The notes under the pieces were generated by a model. The model made no database searches. It worked only from the letters and a program-made list of their open reading frames with translations, and had not been told where the DNA came from. From a virus: 26,135 nucleotides of DNA. The DNA lies in IMG/VR virus record IMGVR_UViG_3300043410_000693, positions 1-26,135 of that record. One strand, given 5' to 3'. This document shows, piece after piece, positions 15,332 to 23,193 of this stretch. The position numbers were made by a program, and so were the translations under genes. The stretch's first letter is position 1; each line of letters opens with the position of its first letter.

Positions 15332-18300
15332 TTATGCTGTTAATGACTCTTGATATGAGCGCTCTGCTGATTCTAGGGCGGCATGGGCTGCATCTAGGTC
15401 AGATTTGCTATTGCTTATCTTCTCATTTAACTGATCCTCAGTTAATTTTCCGTTCTCGTAGTCTTTAAAATATTGTCCTACTTTGTTTTCTGCGATTTCT
15501 AGTTGCGTTTTTGCGTCTTCGACCGCGGCTAGAGCAACTGCTTGCTGATTAGCTGCTTCGTCAGCATCTTCAACTTCTCTAGGTTCTTCATCAAAGGTAG
15601 GTGTAGGAATTTTAGGATCGCCTAGAAGTTGACCTACTTTTGCTGTTATTGCTGATGTGTCGAAAGTGTTAGTTGCTACTTTTACTGCTTTTGTTCCCGT
15701 ATCGCCTACCGCCGCCAAGCCAGACTCAATAGATGCCATTGCGCCAGCCGCGCTTGCTTTTGCTAACATGTCTGTTGCTCCGCCGGAGATATATTTTTGT
15801 GATTCTGCTAGAGAAGCTGTTATAGCGCCGGTAGTTTTGCCTACTAAATCTCCCGCTAGTTTTGTAGGATCTGATAGTGGTGAACCACCTCCGGTCACGG
15901 AACCTAAAGTTGTTTTCATCAACGATAGCGGGTTACTTGAAGCTCCTGTCTTACCATTAACAATCGACATTACCGCTGAAGCCCCGCCAGGAAGAGCGTT
16001 TAATCCGCTGTTAAGAGTGCTAGCAGTGACGGGGAGTTTGAGTCCTAGGCCACTTGCGGTCGATAGAGCAGTGTTTACTGCGTTAGTAGCGGCTGTTGTT
16101 CCTGCTTGTATTAACTGAGTGCTTGATTGTGCTACTTGTTGAGTTGCTGAGGCTACTGCCTTTTCGGCTTCTTGAACTTTTGCTAAATCTTCACTACTTT
16201 GACTGCCTCTATATGCTGCTTTTGCTGATAATAGATTATCTTCAGCCTCTGCTAAGGCTGCTTTTGCGCTGTCTAATTTTTCTGATGCTTGAGTGGTTGC
16301 TGATTTAGGAGCATCAGGAGAGGTTGATTTACCTAGGGAATTAGTCACGCCGCCCTTGAGTGCCGTGAATGATGATTCTACCTTTTCAAATGCTTGTTGT
16401 GCCGCTCCCTTTAAGCTGTCAAGCGTTGATGCTGCCTTGTCTTTAGCGCCGTCTATCATACCGCCTAGACTTGTTTTCAGACCAGCTAAACCGCCGCTAA
16501 GGCTCTCAGATAAACTACCCGCAGATTTACCGCCTGCTAAGCTGTCACTAAATGAACCTAGTGAGCCTGGTAATTTTAAGCCTAGTCCGCCAGCTACTGC
16601 CGAAGAACCTCCCTTAAATATATCCGTTGCTGTTTTTATACCGAAAGTTGTTGCCGCTAAAATAGGGCCACCGACTTGAGCATTTGAACTTTCTTTGCCC
16701 GTTAAAATGCCGTTGCCCACTAGAGATGTAGCAGACTTAGTAATCATTGTTTGTACTGCTTGGGCTTGGGCTGTTACATTAGTAACAAGAGCGCTAGCTG
16801 ATGTTGCGCCGCCTGCTCCTGTTAGTGTTCCCTCTAACGCCTGCGCTACCGGCATACCCATTTTTATTAATTGTGCCGTTTGTGCTCCGGCGCCCGGCAT
16901 CAGGGTTCCTGCTCCCTCCAGCATTTTTGTAGTAGCGCCAGATGCTGAGTTTATCACACCTGCTTGAGCTTGTGCCGCATCTGTTGCCGCTTGAGCTTGT
17001 GAGGCTACCTGCGTTGACAACGCTGTGACACCATCTGCCGATAGTGACGCTGCTCCAGCCGATGCTTGAGGTGTAGTTGCGATAGCATTTGGTGTTACTG
17101 GGGTTTCTGGTGCGGCTGGACTAGAGGCATTGGCAGTATCTACCGCTGGTGTAGTTTGTTGTGCTTCTGGCGTAGGCGTTGGTGTTTGCTTCGGTACATC
17201 GGCGCCTTTACCGCTGCCGACCCACGGTTGATGTGCCGGTGCTCGGGACACAATACTACTTAATCCTGTTGGCGCTGGGTTCATCCATCCAACTGATTTA
17301 CTGAATACAGTATCTACATGTGTCTTAATTGATAGGGATGCTACATCTGAGGCAGCTGGTCCTGCGCCACTGTTCAGATTAATTTTTGAACCTTGTAGTG
17401 CTGCTACTCCGCCTGCTGTAAGTCCAGCATCAGCGCCAGCTGATAGTGCTATTGACGCATCAGCTTTAAAACTAAATGTGCCCATAGTATAGCCGCTGAA
17501 TGAACCGCCGGCTCGAACTGTAAAATCGTTCTTACTTTCTTGCTTGATATTATCAGCGTATAAATTTAAGTTCTTGCCAGCATTGATATTAATATTATTG
17601 TCAGCATGTAAGTTTAGATCGCCTTGTGTTCGTACATTGAATGAGTTAGTCGAGTAGATATCTATCGTGCCTTCCTTGCCCATCTCTATCCAACTCTGTC
17701 CGTTTGAGTGAATGATGAACAGTGTTTGTCCAGTATCGCTCATTGTGATTTGATGACCAGCGCTACTGCGAAGTCTAACAAGTTGATCTTGTCCCGTCAG
17801 TGTTCCGTCGTCCATGACGAACGAGTGTCCGCCTGTTCTACCGATCATTTTTAATTTGTCTGCTTTAGCGCTCTTTACTGCCGACTTGATTGTTGAAGAT
17901 GTATAACCGCCTTCAAAAATAGGTCCGCCTGGTGTTGACATACCAAACACTCTGCTTGGACTTTCACGCTGAGCACTTGATGATATTACGCCTCTAATGT
18001 TGTCTCTGATTAAACCTTGTTGTGCTAAAATTGAGGCTTGATAACTATGAACAGGTTTACTTTCGCTGTATACCTGGCTACTCTTTTTTACATTTGGGTT
18101 TGCTGTGTTCACTTCACTAGTCGGCAGTCTATCAGCCCCACCGTATGTAGTAGCTTCTGTGTCATTTGGTACAACTTTATCCGATGCTCCGATTGCCGGT
18201 GTCATCTGGAGTAAGCCTACTTTTGGCACACAGCCGATATAGTAGCCTTGATCTATATTGCCGTTAATGAATACACATACAACTTCTGTACCGACATCGG

Positions 18301-18616
18301 GACTTGATGCCCAGAATCCGTAACTTTGTGGGTTACCTAGAAACTTACCATCACCTGTTTTATCTGCTCCCTTAGTAGGGTCACCAGACGAGGATGTAAT
18401 TCCCAAGAACGGACTCATATATCGTACTTTTACTACGCTTCTTGATGTGTCTGCGCCGCCGTTGATGTTTAGATATACTTGAATTGTGCCGGTTCGAGTA
18501 GCGTCAACGTTGCTTTTTACTACACCAATCACAATTGGAGGTATTTTTGGCGTTTCTTTGTTGTTTGGATCGTATGCTCGTGCTACGCCGTTCTTACTTG
18601 TGGTATTTCTTGCCAT
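15332..18616 (-). CDS. 5: Baseplate hub/spike protein gp5 with long Ala-rich C-terminal region
   Basis: This is a gp5-like central spike protein (VgrG-type fold), the membrane-puncturing tip under the hub. Residues about 28-135 form the OB-fold (PPIVIGVVKSNVDATRTGTI, then VVKVRYMSPFLG, YGFWASSPDVGTEVVCVF, YYIGCVPKVG). Residues about 260-415 form the beta-helix, with GHSFVMDDGT and repeated short strands such as GDLNLHADNNININAGKNL. T4 gp5 has a lysozyme domain between these parts; here the linker is about 125 residues and no lysozyme motif is visible. The rest, to residue 1094, is Ala/Ser/Gly/Thr-rich and mostly helical, with a module around residue 634 (VGNGILTGKES, VGGPILAATTFG) that I recall from large marine-phage tail proteins. 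It includes coiled-coil segments near 775-830 and 1030-1094. An AAGGAA site overlapping the previous stop sets the start. Confidence 0.88.
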   Translation of the reverse strand: MARNTTSKNGVARAYDPNNKETPKIPPIVIGVVKSNVDATRTGTIQVYLNINGGADTSRSVVKVRYMSPFLGITSSSGDPTKGADKTGDGKFLGNPQSYGFWASSPDVGTEVVCVFINGNIDQGYYIGCVPKVGLLQMTPAIGASDKVVPNDTEATTYGGADRLPTSEVNTANPNVKKSSQVYSESKPVHSYQASILAQQGLIRDNIRGVISSSAQRESPSRVFGMSTPGGPIFEGGYTSSTIKSAVKSAKADKLKMIGRTGGHSFVMDDGTLTGQDQLVRLRSSAGHQITMSDTGQTLFIIHSNGQSWIEMGKEGTIDIYSTNSFNVRTQGDLNLHADNNININAGKNLNLYADNIKQESKNDFTVRAGGSFSGYTMGTFSFKADASIALSAGADAGLTAGGVAALQGSKINLNSGAGPAASDVASLSIKTHVDTVFSKSVGWMNPAPTGLSSIVSRAPAHQPWVGSGKGADVPKQTPTPTPEAQQTTPAVDTANASSPAAPETPVTPNAIATTPQASAGAASLSADGVTALSTQVASQAQAATDAAQAQAGVINSASGATTKMLEGAGTLMPGAGAQTAQLIKMGMPVAQALEGTLTGAGGATSASALVTNVTAQAQAVQTMITKSATSLVGNGILTGKESSNAQVGGPILAATTFGIKTATDIFKGGSSAVAGGLGLKLPGSLGSFSDSLAGGKSAGSLSESLSGGLAGLKTSLGGMIDGAKDKAASTLDSLKGAAQQAFEKVESSFTALKGGVTNSLGKSTSPDAPKSATTQASEKLDSAKAALAEAEDNLLSAKAAYRGSQSSEDLAKVQEAEKAVASATQQVAQSSTQLIQAGTTAATNAVNTALSTASGLGLKLPVTASTLNSGLNALPGGASAVMSIVNGKTGASSNPLSLMKTTLGSVTGGGSPLSDPTKLAGDLVGKTTGAITASLAESQKYISGGATDMLAKASAAGAMASIESGLAAVGDTGTKAVKVATNTFDTSAITAKVGQLLGDPKIPTPTFDEEPREVEDADEAANQQAVALAAVEDAKTQLEIAENKVGQYFKDYENGKLTEDQLNEKISNSKSDLDAAHAALESAERSYQESLTA

Positions 18617-18624
18617 GTTATTCC

Positions 18625-21468
18625 TTATGCGTCTCTGACGCCATCATACTGCTCTGTCGAGTTGCCGGCCCATGTAACCGCATCATCAACCACAACTTGA
18701 CCGGATTGTGTTGGCATTGTAGTATTATTTGGCGGCTCTGGATCATTTTGAGGAGTAGCTTTTGGTGTTATCGTGGTAGTTGTGGTTGCGCCAGCGGTCG
18801 TACTATTTGACTTGCCGGTCTCTGTTCGAACTTCATTACTAATGGCCGCTGAACTTGTAGTTGATGAAGCATTAGTATCAGCAACTTTCGTATTCTCTGG
18901 TACATTATTTACGCCGTTAGCATTGATTGCGGTTGAATTTGATGATACTGGTGTCACTTCGGCAGTAGTAGTTGTGCCATTAGATTGTGAGCCAGATTCA
19001 TTTCCGCCATCACTCATTCTTCCACCAGCATCGCTGCCGCCAGATGACTGAGATGAACTAGCATCCAATATAGCTTCTTCTGGCGGCATCCAGCAGTCAA
19101 GTACTTGAGTAAATGAACCTTTACTAAATGTACTCTCAACTGATGTAACCATATACACGATGCCAGTAATGCCGGCTTTTTTTGGAGCGTCTGTTCTGTA
19201 GAATTGAAGTTTGTCAGTAACATTCAGTAGACCGTTATCAAGCGATTCTCCGGTCATTGGATCCATACCGTAATCGACTACCATATTGAATGTCATTTCG
19301 ATAAAAACTTGACCCGCTTCTGAGCTTATACTACCGTCTTTATTATAGTATTTGCTGCCAGCCGCAGATTTTACCCCAGCGCTGGTCATAATATAATCAG
19401 GATCACCAAGAATTGTAATCTTGCCATGAGTTTGATCACTAGGACTATACAACTGGGCTCGAACTTCATTGTTTAGAACTGAGCCTCTGTTTGTTCCAGC
19501 AGATGAATTGTCTCCCGTAATCGATGATTGATTCGATGTCGGAGCATTACCTTGACCATTACTATCGTTTTCTTTACTCGTTGATGTACTGATACTACCA
19601 ACTGTGTAATACAAGTTGTCATATTGTTGCTCGTATTTGACAACTTCGCTATTTGTTCCTGTAAAGTAGTAACTATATTTTTTGTATGGTCCAGGATATT
19701 TACTTGTTTTTGCTGGCAATCTACTACGAATATACGGCACATCGTACGGTTTAATTTGATAGGTTATATCATATACCCAGTCTTTTAACTTTTTATCTCT
19801 ACCGGCAATTTGAACATAAGGATTTACTGTGAACCATTTGAATGTTGTTGTAACTGGCGTCTCTATCATTTTTGTCTCGACATCTTGAGTAGCAGTTTCT
19901 TTTAAGGCATCGCTAATATAGTTGCTGTGAGTAATAATATTATCGATAGCATTGTAGATGCGCTGACCAGCAATGATTGATATTGTTTTTTTATTTTTGT
20001 CGATACTATCTGCTTTAAAACTATCAGCAATAGTGATCTTGTCTGGGGTGCTACTAGATATTGGGGCATTTTCTGGAATAGCAGTCACATCTTTTTGTAA
20101 TCCTGATTTGCCAATTACGCTTTCTTTTGGACTGACTACTTTGCCGTTTTCGTCTAAGAATTCAATTTTAATTTTTGCGGCAATATCAATAAGGTCTCTA
20201 TCTTTTTGATCTCCTATGTCATTGTTTATTGCTTGTGCTAGTCCACGAGTGTTAGGTGCTGTAATTGCTCCTAGAGCTTCCGCTACTGTGCCGCCAGTAA
20301 TAGTCAAGTTCTTTTTGATGATGCCGTTTGTCTCGCCAAAAGAAATATTTTCACTAATAGCAGAAGCGTCAATTTCATAAGTAACAACTTTGTTATTTAA
20401 TTTGAACTTCATTGAATTTATTTTGATAGCAAAATAGCGTTGAATAACAGCAGCATCATTGCCGTTACTGCCGCCATTGTCATAGCCCATGACCTCTTCA
20501 CTCTTGCCTGTAATAAGTGTGCCGTTTACATCATAGCCGTAGAAACGAATGCCGAGTATGTAATGCTGAGCAAACATGTTTGGCTCATTACCTTGGGCTA
20601 TTGCTTCTGTCATCAAATTGCTTTGAGCGTTTAGTGCCGAGCTTGCTCTGCTCAAATCTTGCTGAAATGTAAAACTTAGCGGCTCAATAATACTGAACTT
20701 GAATGCTGCAGATACTGACGCCTTTTCTGGGCCGCCTTGTAAATAAGTTGTCATCTTCAAGTCATCAATGTAATAATCGAGTCCGGGATTGCCTTTGCCT
20801 AATTTGTGATTTAGTGTTAGTAGTCTGTCTTCTGAGTTTGTATTGACGCCACCGCTTTGTGCGACCACATACACACCGTGACCACTGCCTTTGAGTGATG
20901 ACAAGCTACCGTTATTTAAAATAAAGTTGTTAAGCGCCTCGGGTGTGACCATGTATAGCGACAGACCATATGTATAGCTACTGAAACGACTTAGTGGGTT
21001 GATTGGGTTTTTACCAGGTCGGTCTTTCGATGGTCGTTTAGCAGTAACAGTAATTTCTCCCATGTCAGTTGTGCCGTCGGCAGACGAACTTGATGGAGTA
21101 GTGCCACTTGCTTCGCCTTGATTTGATTTAGAGTTTGCTGTTTCTGCTGCGCCGTCACTATTTTCTTTGTTCTCTGCCGTCTTGTTAGTATTAGCGTTAG
21201 CGTCATCAATAACGGTGGTGGACTGTTCAGTTTTGTTTTCTCCAGACGCGGTTACTTTTTGATTAATCAATTGAATGTACGAATTAATGTCATCTATTGC
21301 TCTACTAGCATCCTCAAATCCTTCGTCAGAGTAAACTTGTAATTTAGAACTTAGTTCCGATAGTTGCCCTGCTATTATTAAATTGCTATTTTCTGCCGCT
21401 CTACTTCTAGTAATAAGCGTTCTATATTCAGTAAGCAGTTGTCGTAGTTCCGTCGTTGATGTTGCCAT
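18625..21468 (-). CDS. Hub-like virion structural protein between gp53 and gp5 (possible gp27 counterpart)
   Basis: This 947-residue protein matches a family usually called virion structural protein in marine T4-like phages. Residues 1-75 are helical and probably coiled coil. About 80-145 is a Ser/Thr/Asn-rich linker. A conserved domain runs about 160-410 (SYTYGLSLYMVTPEALNNFI, YYIDDLKMTTYLQGG, FKFSIIEPLSFTFQQ, YILGIRFYGYDVNG). A second conserved part lies at about 670-800 (GKITILGDPDYIMTSAG, GIVYMVTSVESTFSKGSFT), resembling tail-hub proteins. The final 150 residues are again low in complexity and end in VTWAGNSTEQYDGVRDA. Its place just before the spike gene gp5 fits the T4 gp27 hub role, but gp27 homology is inference. 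A TAGGAA site in the end of gp53 supports the start. Confidence 0.7.
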   Translation of the reverse strand: MATSTTELRQLLTEYRTLITRSRAAENSNLIIAGQLSELSSKLQVYSDEGFEDASRAIDDINSYIQLINQKVTASGENKTEQSTTVIDDANANTNKTAENKENSDGAAETANSKSNQGEASGTTPSSSSADGTTDMGEITVTAKRPSKDRPGKNPINPLSRFSSYTYGLSLYMVTPEALNNFILNNGSLSSLKGSGHGVYVVAQSGGVNTNSEDRLLTLNHKLGKGNPGLDYYIDDLKMTTYLQGGPEKASVSAAFKFSIIEPLSFTFQQDLSRASSALNAQSNLMTEAIAQGNEPNMFAQHYILGIRFYGYDVNGTLITGKSEEVMGYDNGGSNGNDAAVIQRYFAIKINSMKFKLNNKVVTYEIDASAISENISFGETNGIIKKNLTITGGTVAEALGAITAPNTRGLAQAINNDIGDQKDRDLIDIAAKIKIEFLDENGKVVSPKESVIGKSGLQKDVTAIPENAPISSSTPDKITIADSFKADSIDKNKKTISIIAGQRIYNAIDNIITHSNYISDALKETATQDVETKMIETPVTTTFKWFTVNPYVQIAGRDKKLKDWVYDITYQIKPYDVPYIRSRLPAKTSKYPGPYKKYSYYFTGTNSEVVKYEQQYDNLYYTVGSISTSTSKENDSNGQGNAPTSNQSSITGDNSSAGTNRGSVLNNEVRAQLYSPSDQTHGKITILGDPDYIMTSAGVKSAAGSKYYNKDGSISSEAGQVFIEMTFNMVVDYGMDPMTGESLDNGLLNVTDKLQFYRTDAPKKAGITGIVYMVTSVESTFSKGSFTQVLDCWMPPEEAILDASSSQSSGGSDAGGRMSDGGNESGSQSNGTTTTAEVTPVSSNSTAINANGVNNVPENTKVADTNASSTTSSAAISNEVRTETGKSNSTTAGATTTTTITPKATPQNDPEPPNNTTMPTQSGQVVVDDAVTWAGNSTEQYDGVRDA

Positions 21469-21469
21469 C

Positions 21470-21769
21470 TTATATTCCTAGTGCTTGCTTGAGTGTATCT
21501 TGTGTCGGCAAAAAAATTTTTGTACCGGTGATGAAATCACCAAGCGGATCTTTCAATGTGTTTGGGTTACGCTGAGCGAATACCCACCACAATTTACTGT
21601 CGCCGTATAAGTCACTTGCTAACAAGTCCGGACGCAAGTTGTAAGTCGTAGTGATAGCCCAGTAACTATCTTTAGCCGTGCCGAGAATAGGACGATTACT
21701 CATTATGTCTAAGAACTGATTGTTTACAATATTAGTAGTGTGATATGGACTTGCCGCTGAATAACTCAT
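21470..21769 (-). CDS. 53: Baseplate wedge protein gp53 (short form)
   Basis: This is a gp53-family baseplate wedge protein that packs against gp25 and gp6 in the inner baseplate. The conserved block runs from NRPILGTAKDSYWAITTTYN through LRPDLLASDLYGDSKLWWVF to GDFITGTKIFLPTQDTL, a LysM-like fold that makes up nearly the whole 99 residues. T4 gp53 is about twice as long, so this is the minimal version. The start overlaps the gp48 stop as TAATG, with a strong GGAGGT ribosome site 8 bases upstream (21778-21783) encoded by Gly codons at the end of gp48. One base separates its stop from the next gene. This arrangement indicates translational coupling within the late unit headed by gp48. Confidence 0.92.
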   Translation of the reverse strand: MSYSAASPYHTTNIVNNQFLDIMSNRPILGTAKDSYWAITTTYNLRPDLLASDLYGDSKLWWVFAQRNPNTLKDPLGDFITGTKIFLPTQDTLKQALGI

Positions 21770-23067
21770 TACCAGATACCTCCGCCTGCTTTAGGATTTT
21801 GACTACCACGAAGTAGTTTGCCACTAGCATAATCTTTGAGGCTGAACTCATTACTGATAGCATTTCTAGTTATGATTGGCATGAATGTTAGTGATATATT
21901 GATTTTAGTGGGAACACGAGTAACAGAATTTGATGCTACTGGTGGTTTAGCAAATACCGGCGATTTACTTGTGGCACCTTTCATCAGTCCGCTAAAATCT
22001 AGTCTCATAGCTGAATTTAAGAAACTTCTTACCGGTCCGCCTGTTGTTGAACTACCGCCAGGTTGATATGGCGTTAATTGAGCGCCGTTGATGCCGACTT
22101 GTACTCCACCAGGATAAGCATTAATGTAATCAACATCTGTTGGCAGAGTGTATGTAAAGCCAGTAAGTACCATCGGATGATTGTCAAACTGATACTGACC
22201 GTGGCCTGTTAGATACAGTAGAGGTGGTGGCGTGCCTCGGTTAGCATCTTTACCGTAAAACATTTTTGAAGAACTTCTGAAAAAGTGTATGACTGCTAAC
22301 ATATAGTTTGCTTCTGTGATGTCTTGAGCAGTAAAATCGCCGGTCACCGTAATGTTTTCTACGCTACTACCACGATAGTTATGCATTTTGTAGTTACTAT
22401 GTGTGACATCTTGAGTGTCGTACTGAGCGTTATAGGTAACGCTGATAGTAGGCGTATACGGAAAGATAACGCCCTTAGTTTCTTTTAGCGGAGCTAGGAT
22501 GCCCGGTTCAGCTGCCATATATAGATAGTCTGCTTTTGGCGCTAGTGAAATTCTCACTCGCCAGTCTGATGGTGTATCATATTGAGCTACGCTGTCTTTT
22601 AATTTTGTAGAGGAGATATATGCTTGAACATCTGCTTCCGTTGGTCCAGTAGTCTCTTCGTTTGTTGTTTGATTAGCTTCAGTCGCCGCTGCTGCTGGGT
22701 CTTCGTTCCCTACAGTAGTGTTACTGTTACCAGTAGTATTTTCTGTAGTTGTATTAGTGGCGACAGCTGGGTCTTCGTTCCCTACAGTAGTGTTACTGTT
22801 ACCAGTAGTATTTTCTGTAGTTGTATTAGTGGCGGCAGCTGGATCTTCTGAACTAACTTCATCATACTTGGTGACCGATATCGTACACTTAGTGTTGTAA
22901 GTATATGGTTTGGTTTCGCCTTCGAGTTTTGTATAGTATTGTGTAAACCCAATATTAATAAACTTACCAAGCTCTGAGGTAGCTTTAGCGGTCGCATCGG
23001 CCAATGCCAATGCCTGTGAGGCGTCAGAATCCAACGATGATGCCGTACCGACAAATGTATATGCCAT
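21769..23067 (-). CDS. 48: Baseplate-tail tube cap protein gp48
   Basis: This matches the marine-phage version of gp48, which caps the baseplate hub and starts tail tube assembly. The conserved part, about residues 165-345, carries SDWRVRISLAPKADYLY, GVIFPYTPTISVTYNAQYD, ENITVTGDFTAQDITEANYM, FRSSSKMFYGKDANRGTPPP and MVLTGFTYTLPTDVDYI. The N-terminal 70 residues are moderately conserved in style. Residues 74-121 are two almost identical 24-residue Thr/Asn-rich repeats (starting EDPAAATNTTTENTTGNSN), continuing into a third partial copy. The ATG is preceded by an AAAAAGGAC ribosome site and the first late promoter of the module. The assignment could also fall on the related gp54 cap, though the tube-like core fits gp48 better. 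Confidence 0.86.
   Translation of the reverse strand: MAYTFVGTASSLDSDASQALALADATAKATSELGKFINIGFTQYYTKLEGETKPYTYNTKCTISVTKYDEVSSEDPAAATNTTTENTTGNSNTTVGNEDPAVATNTTTENTTGNSNTTVGNEDPAAAATEANQTTNEETTGPTEADVQAYISSTKLKDSVAQYDTPSDWRVRISLAPKADYLYMAAEPGILAPLKETKGVIFPYTPTISVTYNAQYDTQDVTHSNYKMHNYRGSSVENITVTGDFTAQDITEANYMLAVIHFFRSSSKMFYGKDANRGTPPPLLYLTGHGQYQFDNHPMVLTGFTYTLPTDVDYINAYPGGVQVGINGAQLTPYQPGGSSTTGGPVRSFLNSAMRLDFSGLMKGATSKSPVFAKPPVASNSVTRVPTKINISLTFMPIITRNAISNEFSLKDYASGKLLRGSQNPKAGGGIW
22694..22837. repeat. 72-bp tandem duplication inside gp48
   Basis: Two adjacent 72-base units (22694-22765 and 22766-22837) differ at one position, the g/a within gcgaca versus gcggca. A partial third unit begins at 22838 with gctggatcttc. 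The length is a multiple of three, so the frame is kept and each unit adds 24 residues. Confidence 0.97.
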
Positions 23068-23084
23068 GTGTAGTTGTCCTTTTT

Positions 23085-23094
23085 AGTATTTATC
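23085..23094 (-). promoter_or_regulatory. Late promoter for gp48-gp53-hub-gp5-gp25
   Basis: The minus strand reads GATAAATACT followed directly by AAAAAGGAC, so the promoter sits 17 bases before the gp48 ATG and just upstream of the AGGA ribosome site (23077-23080). The core is identical to those before gp6 and the giant gene. No other such motif with suitable spacing is seen at the starts of gp53, the hub gene, gp5 or gp25, so this one probably serves all five genes. Confidence 0.87.
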
Positions 23095-23169
23095 GCTAAA
23101 TAAAGTGCTGTTTTCGCAGTTCCTGTCAACCGCGAGTTTATCCATTTTAGTAGATTTTTTACCATTGTG

Positions 23170-23178
23170 TGATATAAT
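23170..23178 (+). promoter_or_regulatory. Extended -10 promoter for gp55
   Basis: TGATATAAT is a perfect extended -10 element (TG, one base, TATAAT at 23173-23178), 15 bases upstream of the gp55 ATG. No good -35 hexamer lies 17 bases upstream, and none is required for this promoter class. It would be read by unmodified host sigma70 polymerase, which fits early or middle expression of the late sigma factor. The resulting leader is only about 8 to 10 bases. Confidence 0.7.
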
Positions 23179-23193
23179 CAATTATTACTAACT

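Noticed and set aside
15328-15336. CATAAATAT just before gp25, resembling the late promoter core
   Set aside because: It overlaps the gp5 stop codon and lies only a few bases from the gp25 ATG, so a start point 10 to 13 bases downstream would fall inside gp25. It also lacks the CT extension shared by the other three.
15657-16967. Several plus-strand open frames (153, 128 and 90 codons) opposite gp5
   Set aside because: They lie antisense to the Ala/Ser/Gly-rich region of gp5, whose codon composition suppresses stops on the other strand. Their products are hydrophobic low-complexity text with no ribosome sites.
23098-23129. Minus-strand TTGACA at 23124-23129, a perfect -35 hexamer upstream of gp48
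   Set aside because: The bases 17 to 18 downstream (ACTTTA or CTTTAT) are a poor -10, matching only about half of the consensus, and the late promoter nearby explains gp48 expression.
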